DNA of 64,000 nucleotides from Zanthoxylum bungeanum (taxonomy: Eukaryota; Streptophyta; Magnoliopsida; Sapindales; Rutaceae), in contig SKCR01010148.1 of the NCBI GenBank assembly GCA_019454045.1, forward strand, positions 1,054,001 to 1,118,000. Reading direction: 5' to 3'. Shown here one piece after another: positions 11,194 to 20,831 of this stretch (positions are counted from its first letter, which is position 1; every line of letters begins with the position of its first letter). The notes under the pieces are model-generated. The model was not told the origin of the DNA, searched no databases, and saw nothing but the letters and a program-made list of their open reading frames with translations. The position numbers and the translations under genes were made by a program.

Positions 11194-11848
11194 ATGGAAG
11201 CCACTTCAAGAAGACGAGTTGAAAATATTTGTGTGTTTTGCGGTAGTAGTGTTAGTACTAAACCACAATACATAGAAGCAGTACAGGAATTGGGTCGAGT
11301 CTTATGCTGCAAGGAATATGCACTTAATATATGGTGGAGGAAATCTCGGACTTATGGGGATCGTTTCAAAGGCCGTACAGGAAGGAGGCAGTCACGTTTT
11401 GGGAATCATCCCAAAACCCTTGGCAGAAGCAAATCTTATTGGATCATCAAACGGAGAGGAACTGATCGTGCCAGGTATGTCTGAACGACTGGTAGAAATG
11501 ATTAACCGTGCTGATGCTTTTATCGCTTTGCCAGGTGGCTTAGGTACATTGGAGGAAATTTTTATTGTGTTATCTTGGGCGAACCTGAACATACACCAGA
11601 AACCGCTTGGACTACTCAACGTTGATGGATTTTATGATTTTTCTTTGTGTGTTTCTTGATGATGCTCGTAGAAATGGGTTCGTGTCAAAACCTATGAAAG
11701 AACTCCTATTACTGCCAGAACTGCTCTGAATCTGATAGACCAACTCATAGCCCATGAACCACAAGTTGACCCTATCCTATCAAAGATAAATTGGTCTGAG
11801 GACGATCGTGGTAAAAGGCGTCGAATTAATCTGGATCTTAACCTTTAA
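11194..11848 (+). pseudogene. LOG-like cytokinin phosphoribohydrolase copy in retrotransposon
   Basis: The segment encodes a protein of the LOG family, which cleaves cytokinin riboside 5'-monophosphates to active free cytokinin in the cytosol. It spans 655 bp, equal to about 217 codons, the usual LOG length. Seen in order: NICVFCGSS near the N-terminus, GGGNLGLMG (nucleotide site, about 11333), the MSERLVEM helix with the Arg expected in the active site, and the signature PGGLGTLEE (about 11531). After it come a [18 protein letters not shown] block and a divergent tail ending RRINLDLNL before a TAA at 11846. Three frameshifts (about 11317, 11640 and 11705) break this copy. Host LOG genes normally have several introns; none is present, so capture through an mRNA is likely. 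It lies between integrase and the polypurine tract. Confidence 0.8.
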
Positions 11849-12512
11849 TTTCCTGTAGATTTCAGCTAATCAGGTACAACCTTCTAACTCTCTTTTTACT
11901 GTTTAAGACATTGGGGACAATGTCTCATTTAGGTTTGGGGGAGGGAATTAGTTGATTAGTACCTTGTTTTTAGTTTGTATGTTGTTTTTATTTTTAGTCC
12001 AAAATTTTTTGAAAAATACAAAAAAATTAGAAAATTTTCAAAAATTACAAAAATATTTTGTGTTTTCTTTGTGTTTTGACTAAAAATGTGAAATTGGTAA
12101 GATGTAGTTGAGTAAGGAGTTCCCACTCCTGATACGTATCTCAAACCATTTATTTTCGAAATAAGTTAATTTTTGTTGGTTTCCTTTTGAATTATTTAAT
12201 TTGTAAATTCTCCATAATACTAACTAAAATGGATCTTTTTTATGCTCAGTTGGCAGGTATTATCAACATACATGGAAACATACGGTCATGAGCTAAAATT
12301 GAAAAGTTTGTAATATTCAGTTATCTAGTTTAATTGGAGGAAGCATCTCTAAATATGATGGAGTAAAAAAAATAAAAATTCTGATTTACAAAAATAAAGT
12401 ATCTAAGATCCGGGTTATTAAGTCTGTAAGGGTGTTTCAACACCTAGTGCCCTAAAACCAACTGGTTTGGGAGTCACTGGCCCAAAGCTCGTTACATGGA
12501 TCGAAGATGCTG

Positions 12513-12579
<67 letters not shown>

Positions 12580-13223
12580 GAAGTTTGAGTAATTAAGTTC
12601 GTAGGGGTGTCTTAACACCTGGTGCCCTAAAGCCAACTGGTTTGGGAGCCACCGACCCAAAGCTCGCTACATAGACGGAAGGTATTATATATAAATAAAA
12701 AAAGAAAAAGAAAAAATCAAAGAAAAATCAGAAAAATGAGAAAAATTATTCCATTGCTACGACAAGGTGTGAAATCTGATAGAACTGTAGGACAAAAATA
12801 TTACTGTCTTATCAACTGCACTTATGACTGTTGTGGGCAAAAATGAGTTGATTAATATTTTGTTGGCTGTGTATATGGAGAATGGTAAAAATAATCGGAG
12901 AATTTACTTATTCGGTAATTTAAAAAGAAACAAAACAACTAGTGACTTGGAGTAGAATTTTCACCTGATTAGTCACTAACTTCTTTATTCTCTTTTCGCT
13001 TGTCTTTTTGATTTTGTGTGCATTAGTTTTACTACCTTTTTACTTTTGTAAAATGTTTGTGGGTATCATTGCTGTAAACCCTCACGAGACTACAACTCGT
13101 CCACTAGGGACACCTAGGGGTTTAAAGGCTTGTTGCATATGCTAAATGCAACCGTGATCCCTACGAAAGTGGCTTAGTTAATTTATGTTATTCTATGTTT
13201 TGCTCGAGGACTAGCAAAATGTT
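11849..13223 (+). other. Non-coding 3' region of the Athila-like element
   Basis: No gene is seen. A GGGGACAATGTCTC block followed by TTTAGGTTTGGGGGAGGG lies near 11912-11944. It resembles the 3' non-coding region of plant gypsy elements, and the AGGTTTGGGGG part recurs at the polypurine tract. The region also holds the (TA)n repeat and its flanking duplication. Confidence 0.6.
12419..12687 (+). repeat. About 93-bp direct duplication flanking a (TA)n microsatellite
   Basis: Two similar copies, about 12420-12512 and 12595-12687, share AACACCT-GTGCCCTAAA, CCAACTGGTTTGGGAG and CCCAAAGCTCG blocks. A run of about 30 TA dinucleotides (12515-12577) sits between them. The ORF that crosses it (a Tyr-Ile run) is not a gene. 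Confidence 0.85.
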
Positions 13224-13236
13224 AGGTTTGGGGGTG
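13224..13236 (+). other. Polypurine tract of the Athila-like element
   Basis: AGGTTTGGGGGTG directly precedes the 3' LTR start TGATGAG and fits the plus-strand priming site. Confidence 0.75.
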
Positions 13237-15196
13237 TGATGAGTGGTATTTATATAACTATTTCCCACTCATTTAACCTTATATTTTGTATAGTTTCTTG
13301 AGTCTTGTGAATATTTTGATGTGTTTTGTGTTATTTTGTAGATAAATAAAGTTTCAGGACATTCTGGAGGTGAATTGGAGCAAAACAGGAAAAAAACTGG
13401 ACAAAAGGGCAAAATCGTCATTTTGGCATCGCGACGCTGAAGCCTTTCGCGTCGCGACACCCAGCATGCGCCAGACTTGCTAATGTACGCCGCAGACACG
13501 TGGACCAATCAGAGAATTTTGCTAACATGCGCTGCCACTAAAATGCGCCGATCATGCTATCTTGCGCTGTGCCACGTGTCGCCATCACAACGAAGATGCT
13601 AAAATACGCCAGTGCCACGTGTCGTGATCTAACGCTGCCGACAATCACCCTCAGCGTGACGTAAGCAATGACGTCATGAACAGTGCCACGTCATCGGATA
13701 AGGATCTGATCTCTTAGCCGCCTCGCCACGTGTCAAGCCATCATTGTGCCACGAGTCACTGTAGCTGGTGTCGCGACGCGGAACTGTAGCTGGCGTCGCG
13801 ACGCTGGACCCCTACCCGCGCCTATAAATAGAGCTCGAGATTTCAGTTTTTGTTGTACCTCTCCCTCCCACTTCTTTGATGTAATTAGGGAGTTCTTCTC
13901 TCTCTAAGTTTCTTTTAATTAAGTTTTGTAATTCTTAATTACGTTCTGTAATAATAATAATTACTTTCTTTATTTTACAGTTTTTACTACTCATTATGAG
14001 GAGGTAACTTCCCCCTGCTATGGTAAAAGGTAATTCTTTTACTATTGCTACTTAGATTATTCTCCCATAATTATAATATATTCAATGTTTTAAATTGGAC
14101 TTAATAAGGATACCGCCAGACTGGTCGGTTGGTAATTTAATTCCGCCTATATGGCTGGTTGTTTTCATTCTGCCTTTATGGCTGGTTGTTTTTATTCCGC
14201 CTGTATGGCTGGTTATTTTGATTCCGCCTTTTTGGCTGGTTGTTTTTAAACTGATTAAATCAAGATACCGCCTATATGGCTGGTTGGTAATGTTTTGAAA
14301 AGCTTATATTATATTATGGGAGAAATCTAATTAGTATATAGTAGAAGTAATTTCTTTTACCTTAGCAATTTTATTTTAATTCACTTTCAGCATTTATTTT
14401 ACCGCATTTACTTTATGCAATTTTATTTTAAGTCTTTTAAGTTTTTAGCCCTAGTTATGTGTCGTAACTGAGTTAGTTATCTAGGGTTGTGATGAATTTC
14501 AATTTAACCGGTTTATAAGTGTTAGATTATAGTTTGGGTAATTTAAAGATTTATTTATTGAGTCTTAATCTTAAAGCTTTTTTATTAACTGGCCATTAAT
14601 AAAATTGATAAGGTAAACTTAAAATGAACTAGACATAGGGATTTTAAGTTTAAGACCTTAGATTCAATAGCCCACGATCTTCCTTGAGGATAGATAAACC
14701 TTTAATAGATTTCCTTACAGGATAGAAATATACCTGTCAGGCTAGGGTAGCCATAATTGGAACTTGAACTTAATTAATCTAGGTAATTTGGTTGACATTG
14801 ACATATGGTTCAATTGGATTATACTAGGTATTTATAATTGACCATCGGAAGAGGCTTTTACATAATTTAGTGTTCCAGGTTAATAAATTGATATATTACC
14901 CAACTATAGGATAACTACTTCATCTTTTAAATAATATTGAAATAAGTCATAACCCTGGATAGTTTTTTATAAATTGAATTTTCATCATTCCACTTAAGCA
15001 AAAATTTATTTACTTGTTTTAAATTTAGAATCATCACCTTTTTCCAACCAAATCAAATCAATCTGTTAGATACCAGTAAACAGTTAACCTCATAAAAATT
15101 AATAGATAAGGTTTTAAGTCCTCGTGGGATCGATACTTTTTATACTACTTGAACGATACGTACGCTTGTGTTATACGTGTGTGTTTACGCCGGTCA
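13237..15196 (+). repeat. 3' LTR of the Athila-like element
   Basis: It matches 2909-4871 over its full length. It carries an extra TCGCGA block near 13448, one minisatellite unit fewer, and scattered substitutions. Its TATA box is in the CCTATAAATAG block near 13821. Confidence 0.92.
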
Positions 15197-15212
15197 AGTT
15201 TTTGGCGCCGTT
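15197..15212 (+). other. Second primer binding site stub after the 3' LTR
   Basis: The 3' LTR is followed by AGTTTTTGGCGCCGTT, the same spacer and primer site that follow the 5' LTR. After 15212 the match stops. This LTR therefore also served as, or recombined with, the 5' LTR of another copy. Confidence 0.8.
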
Positions 15213-15508
15213 ATCAAATCAATTTTATCAAATCAGATCCGTTGTCAAATCAAATCCATTATCAGATTCATTATCAAATCGGATGCTCTATCGGATTCGG
15301 ATCTGTTATCAAATCGAATTTATCTGATTCGTTAAGATATCAAATCGGATCGAATAAATCCGATTCGATTCGATAGTTATCGGATCAAATCTGATCCGAT
15401 CCGATAAGGACTCAAAATCCGATCGAACCAAACAAATCAACTTTTATCGAATCAGATCGGATTCGGATTTGGTCCGATCCGATTTGAATCCGATAATGCC
15501 CACCCATA
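15213..15508. mobile_element. Truncated hAT MITE
   Basis: The segment consists of short reshuffled ATCAAATC / GGATCNGAT / TCCGATTCGA words. It ends with GCCCACCCATA, whose reverse complement TATGGGTGGGC is a hAT terminal repeat. The left terminus is missing because the DNA joins the Athila stub at 15212. The right end abuts a copia LTR fragment, so the MITE had inserted into that LTR. Confidence 0.6.
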
Positions 15509-16530
15509 GTCAAACCGATTGACCAAACATTGATCCGAGCCAACCCGGTCACTTAGGCAGTGACTGGTTAGCCCTTGGGCTGCCCCAAACAGTGACCATT
15601 GCTTCGATAATCGTGACACGACGAGCCCGTATTGACGTGATTTTCACCGTTTTCTCGCGTTTTTGTCCCGGAATAATTTTCGGAATTAATCCACCCAATA
15701 CACATCCAAAAATCATCCAAATAACATATATTTTTAATGAAAAATATTCTGTTTTAGGGCACCGAATCAGATCTGATCCAGAAATATTATTATCCATTTT
15801 TCATGCCAAAAATAAATTTATTCACAAAATTAATCCAATTAATTTACAACAAAATTAATCCCCACAATATAAAGTTCCAAGAATAATTCTAGGTAATATT
15901 TGAGTGGTAATAATCACTCTAGAATAGCAATTTTAATTTTGAGATTAATTCACTAATTAATCTTTTACACATGCTTAACAAAAGAAACTAATTAAGATTA
16001 AACAAACAACCAACACCAAGTTTTGATTCAAATATATATATATAACATGCAATATACATATCTCATACATATTTACATGCTTATGAAACAAAAAACCAAG
16101 AAATTAGAAGTTATCAAGTTCCAAATTTCCAATCTTCTTCTTCATTTGGTGTTGATGTTTTGTTATTTAACCCTAACCTAATTTTTCTTTTGTTCTCAAC
16201 TCCTGAGAAATGACCAAGCCTTTACAAAATGAAACAATTTCATCTATATATTTTCCTTTCACAAGACCGAAAATTAGGCAATTTTTCTTCAAAAATCATA
16301 ATTTATTTAGGCCAAGATTTTGACACATATTGATCTTATCCAAATTGAATAATTATTTTGATATTTTTGTTAATAAATTCATGTGTCAAAAATACATGGT
16401 TTAGCGAATTAAACTTGGCCAAATTATTAAGAATATTCCAAGTAATATTCTTAACCCAAAAATAAATAAATAAATAATTAATTAATTTATCTAATGCCTA
16501 TTAACAAAAGATAAAATACATTATGGAAAA
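15509..16530 (-). repeat. Copia 3' LTR, part 1 (truncated)
   Basis: It matches 25988-27090 of the other LTR. About 220 bp of the LTR terminus are missing, where the hAT MITE and Athila stub now join. It carries a short (TA)6 at 16029 where the other LTR has a run of about 32 units. Confidence 0.8.
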
Positions 16531-16720
16531 TGATGAGTGGTATTTATATCATTATTTTCCACTCATCTAACCTAATATTTTGTATAGTTTCTCGGGTTTT
16601 GCGAATATTTTGATGTGTTTTGTGTTATTTTGTAGATAAATAAAGTTTCAGGACATTCTGGAGGTGATTTGGAGCAAAACAGTGAAAATTGGCAAAAAGG
16701 TCAATTTTGTAATTTAACAG

Positions 16721-17222
16721 CGTCGCGACGCCTAAAGTGCGCCGGCCATGCTAACGTGCGCCGAGGGACACGTGTCAGAATCTGAGAAATTGGACTTGCT
16801 AACGTGCGCTGACCTTGCTAATGTGCGCCGTGTCACGTGTCATCACCACATAAGATCTGCTAAAATGCGTCGGCTGCCACGTGTCGAAATCTCATTGGAC
16901 CAAAGCAAGCGCGTGCCACTTGTCAATCTCTCATTGGACCGAATATTGGATAAATCATATTTTGCCACGTGTCGACCTCTCATTTGACTGATCCTAAGCG
17001 CGTGGCACGTGTCAACTTTTTATTGGACCGAAAGATCAGCCAATCACCGTGTGCCACGTGTCGTCTTCTCATTGCACCACATTCACCGTGTGACACGTGT
17101 CATCACCAGATTCTGCCGACAGAACACGCGTGGTCAACTCGCGTGGACCAAAGCCGCGTGCTGGCGTCGCGACGCCAAGACCCTACGCGTCGCGACGCCA
17201 GTTGCCGAAAATGCCTATAAAT
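16721..17222 (+). promoter_or_regulatory. Solo LTR promoter with seven G-boxes and CCAAT repeats
   Basis: CACGTG occurs at 16769, 16834, 16878, 16966, 17006, 17055 and 17094; a decayed CACTTG lies at about 16917. Most sit in CCACGTGTC followed within about 20 bases by CTCATTGGACC, an inverted CCAAT box, so the unit is a repeated G-box plus CCAAT pair. GCGTCGCGACGC palindromes lie at 16720, 17164 and 17187, the last two just before the TATA box (TATAAAT, 17216). Confidence 0.75.
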
Positions 17223-17291
17223 TCAGGACTTATTCACTTCATTTGGTGTGCTTTCCTTGGGAGATTTTCCCTGTTTTTAGAGGATTGCATC

Positions 17292-18482
17292 TAGGGATGG
17301 CAATTTCCGGATCCGGATCCGCAACTTCTTTTTTGGACCCGGGTCCGGTACCGGACCGGGAAAAAGACATCCGGGTCCGGGTCTGGATCCGGGTATACTC
17401 GGAATGGACCCGGGATCCGCAACTTTTTTTTTTATTCAAATAATCAAATTCAATACTATACTATTACTATGTAATATGTATTAACAATATCACAAAAATC
17501 AATAAGTTTGAATACATATTATAAATGTGATAAGTTTGAATTGGAAATTACAAAACTCATAAAAACATTTAAATTTGAACTTCAAGTTTCTTGAACACTA
17601 GGCTAGGCCACATTACATATCATAATTCATAAACAAAGTACAAGGAAAAAAGTTCAACACAAACACAAACACACGATTTGGCACACTCACTTAACACAAG
17701 CACACGATTTGGCACACTCACTTAACACAAGCACAAAGTAAAAAATTACAGAAGAATGAACACATGGCTAATTACCTGAACAAGACACATAGCGAATTGA
17801 TCAAGTGATATAATTTCATTACAACCTATGAATTAACCTAATAATCCATTATGAATCAACAATTTCATGATTTGGCACACTCACCTCAACAATTTCACCT
17901 TAACAGTACAATTTCAATTTATTTTTTAAATTTAAATAAATAAAATTTTTAAAAATTGATCAAGAAATCAGAAAGCAAGTGGAAGTTAGTCTGTTACTGA
18001 AGATGGTGGCTGACCGTCGATCGCTGACTGCCTTTAAGATTTCTGTCGTCGTGACTCGAGCCGTCGTGCGTGCAGCGTGATTGCGTGAAGAATGAAGACT
18101 AAAGATGGTGGCTGGCTGGCTGCGTGAAGAGTGAATTGTGTTTAGTTTAGAGATGGTGGTTGTTTGGTTTGGTGGCAGTGGCAGGGGGTGGCTGCGGCCT
18201 GCGTACGTGTGTGAGGTGAGGACTGAGGTGATGAGGTTTAGAGGAAATGGAAATAGGGATTTAGGGTTATGAATGACAGAATGAGTCAAAATGACTTATG
18301 TTTTTTTTTTTCGTTTTTTTAATAAAAAAATCGGGTCCCGGGTAACCCGAATCCGAAATTTCCCAGACCCGCATCTGGACCCGGGACAGTGCGGGTCTGG
18401 GAAATTCATAACCAGATCCGCAATTTTATTTTTACGGATCCGGGTAGACCTGGGCCGGGTCCGGGTCTGGTTGTCATGCCTA
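17292..18482. mobile_element. Non-autonomous hAT element, 8-bp target duplication ATTGCATC
   Basis: The termini TAGGGATGGCAATT and (reverse complement) TAGGCATGACAACC form the inverted repeat. ATTGCATC flanks both sides (17284-17291 and 18483-18490). Subterminal DNA is rich in GGATCCGGGTCCGG words on both ends. The 1191-bp interior has no transposase. It sits in the transcribed part of the solo LTR, so it is the youngest layer of a three-level nest. Confidence 0.92.
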
Positions 18483-19688
18483 ATTGCATCTAGTTTTGTA
18501 TAAATAAATAATATTTTTAATTATGTATTTTAATTTTCAGTAATAGTAATATTAGTTCTTCTTCTTCTTTTTTCTTTTATGTTTAGTAGTTAATTTTCCG
18601 CTGGGATAAAAGGTGAAACCTTTAATATAATTATCTAGGTAAATCTCACTTAATTATAATTTATAAATTATAATTTAACCGGATTAATTAATGTCAGACT
18701 TTATTACCGCCTATATGGTTGGTCTAAATATAAATTACTTTACCGCCTATATGGCTGGTCTTTATGTGACAGATAATTACGCTTATATGGCTGGTGTAAT
18801 GGACTAAATGGATTACCGCCTATATGGCTGGTTTTAAATGTTTAACATTATTAATTCCTGAGAAAGCAGAATATAAAATAATTTATATATTATAATAAAT
18901 GAGATTCCTAGATAAGAAATATTAATTGTGGATCCTCTAACCCCAGCATTTTATTTTTATTCTAGGGAAGTGATGAAACACAATATCCACACTTAATAAT
19001 TGATTTTCTTTTTATGGGTAATTCTTTAGTTTGTTTATTGAGTCGTAAGCTTAATGCTTCTTGTTGTCTGATCACCAATAATATTGCTATGGTAAATCTA
19101 AAATGAACTAGACATAGGGATTTTAGGTTTCAGCCTTAGACTTAATAGCCAACGATCTTCCTTGAAGATAGATAACCCTTTAATAGATTTCCTTACAGGA
19201 TAGACATATACATGCCGGGCGGGGGTAGCCACAATTGGAACTTAATCTTAATGAATCCAGGTAATTTGGTTGACATAGACATATGGTTCAATTGGGTTAT
19301 ACTGGGTATTTGCGTCTGACCATCGACAGAGGTTTTTGCATATTTTCGTGTTCCAGGTTAGCAAACTGATTTATTACACATAGATAAGAGAATCAATTCA
19401 TCTTTATAATAATTTTGTGTGGAGTCACGACCCTAGATCCTTGAGTCTTTTCTTTTATTTTCCTTAGTATTTTCTTTTGAGTCTGTTTTTATTTTATTTT
19501 GCAAAACCACATTCAACCAATCAAAAGCAATCAATTCCCTTCTCCATATAATTAGATACCTGTAAATAAATAGATTCAATAATTAATAACAACAGTAGGA
19601 ATTAAGTCCTCGTGGGATCGATATTTTTATATTACTTGAACGATACGTGCGCTTGCGTTATACGTGTGTGTTTACGCCGGTCAGAAAA

Positions 19689-20815
19689 TGATTCCAATAA
19701 TATTCTTCCATTTATCATTATTAATAATTAATTAAAAATTAATTATTAATACTAATAAAACAATTGTCAAAATCTAATAGATCATTAATGTGTATCTAAT
19801 CAAAATTGTGTATCATATACAAATACATATTATTTAATACGCATGTGTAAATTATGAATAATCTGAATTATCCATAATTAATTACCGAAGTGCTCAACGA
19901 GTACACTTTATATTGCTGGATTCAAGTTTATCGGTCATGGAAACCATTTCCATGTCCGTAATTTATCCACTCACAAATTACGATGACCACAGATAATCGA
20001 GTTGAACCATTCAAGTCGAAGTCATTGTATATATATAATCCATATGTCATAGGTTATCCGAATTATTCCGGAAATATATAATAAATGTCAAATCTCCACT
20101 ATGAACAATTCATGTGTCGCGGCATAATTATGATTCTTAAATAAATATTCGGAACTTATTTTCGAATCATACATCGGTCAAGGATTTCAAAGAATCACAA
20201 ATTGGATACCTGAATCTTGTACACGGGACTGACAGATCCTCTCTGGATACATCAAATGATATTGTGAGTATCAGTCCATACCCGAAGAACAGGCAGAGGT
20301 CTGATCTTAAAAGATCGTTGACGTGACTGTCATCAAAGCGTGTAGGATATCTCACATATCCAGAGTGGTATCACAACTCAAAGGAGCTAATATGTTATTC
20401 GACTCGTAAAGATTCATATTGAAATTGGTATACCATCTATCAGGAATCTTCGAATGAGTCGTTCAATATTTATCCAATAAAGACCTACGTGTTTATATGA
20501 GTCTCGTAAGACTCATGGTTTTACTGAGATAGACCATTATAATAATTCTAATATACATCATGTACCGGTCTCACAGGTTTACTAACTGACAATGTATGTA
20601 AACCTTCACTATGAACAATTTTAAGAATGAATTGTATTGTGCGGTGCTTTTGTAATTTCGTCACAATTATTCATTATAAGGTCATTTTACGTCTTAACCA
20701 TATGAAAAATTATATTGATGAAAACTACTAAATTTTATTCATAATATAATATAAATATACATTGTATTTATAATAAATACAACAAAATTTGGCTCCCCGA
20801 GCACCAACTCTAACA
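19689..20815 (-). repeat. Copia 3' LTR, part 2
   Basis: It continues the LTR after the solo-LTR insertion, matching 27099-28231, and ends in CCAACTCTAACA at the internal border. On the minus strand, AAGTGGGAGAAAA just inside (20816-20830) is the polypurine tract. Confidence 0.85.
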
Positions 20816-20831
20816 TTTTCTCCCACTTGCT

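Larger units (their letters stand above)
2909..15196 (+). mobile_element. Athila-like Ty3/gypsy LTR retrotransposon with accessory genes
   Basis: Two LTRs of about 1.96 kb (2909-4871 and 13237-15196) flank 8.4 kb. The primer binding site matches the tRNA-Asp type used by Athila (TGGCGCCGTTGCC), and a polypurine tract AGGTTTGGGGGTG precedes the second LTR. Coding order is gag, protease, RT, RNase H, integrase, then accessory ORFs in the env-like position. Every domain is broken by stops or frameshifts, so the copy is dead. The expected 5-bp target duplication is absent: the left flank reads GTAAA, while the right side continues into a second primer site, so the right end has been rearranged. 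Confidence 0.9.
16531..19683 (+). mobile_element. Solo Athila-type LTR with target duplication GAAAA
   Basis: It starts TGATGAGTGG and ends ACGCCGGTCA like the LTRs at 2909 and 13237, and is flanked by GAAAA at 16526-16530 and 19684-19688. The unoccupied site is preserved in the sister LTR at 27091-27098 (ATGGAAAACGATTCC), which confirms the insertion. Without the hAT insertion it measures about 1.95 kb. It is a diverged subfamily: U3 has seven CACGTG cores and four minisatellite units. Confidence 0.92.

Noticed and set aside
12418..12660. ORF with a long Tyr-Ile run
   Set aside because: Translation of a TA microsatellite.
14095..14298. Trp/Pro-rich ORF
   Set aside because: Translation of the LTR minisatellite.
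17960..18289. 109-codon ORF inside the hAT element
   Set aside because: No transposase motifs; Ser/Thr-rich simple composition in a non-autonomous element.
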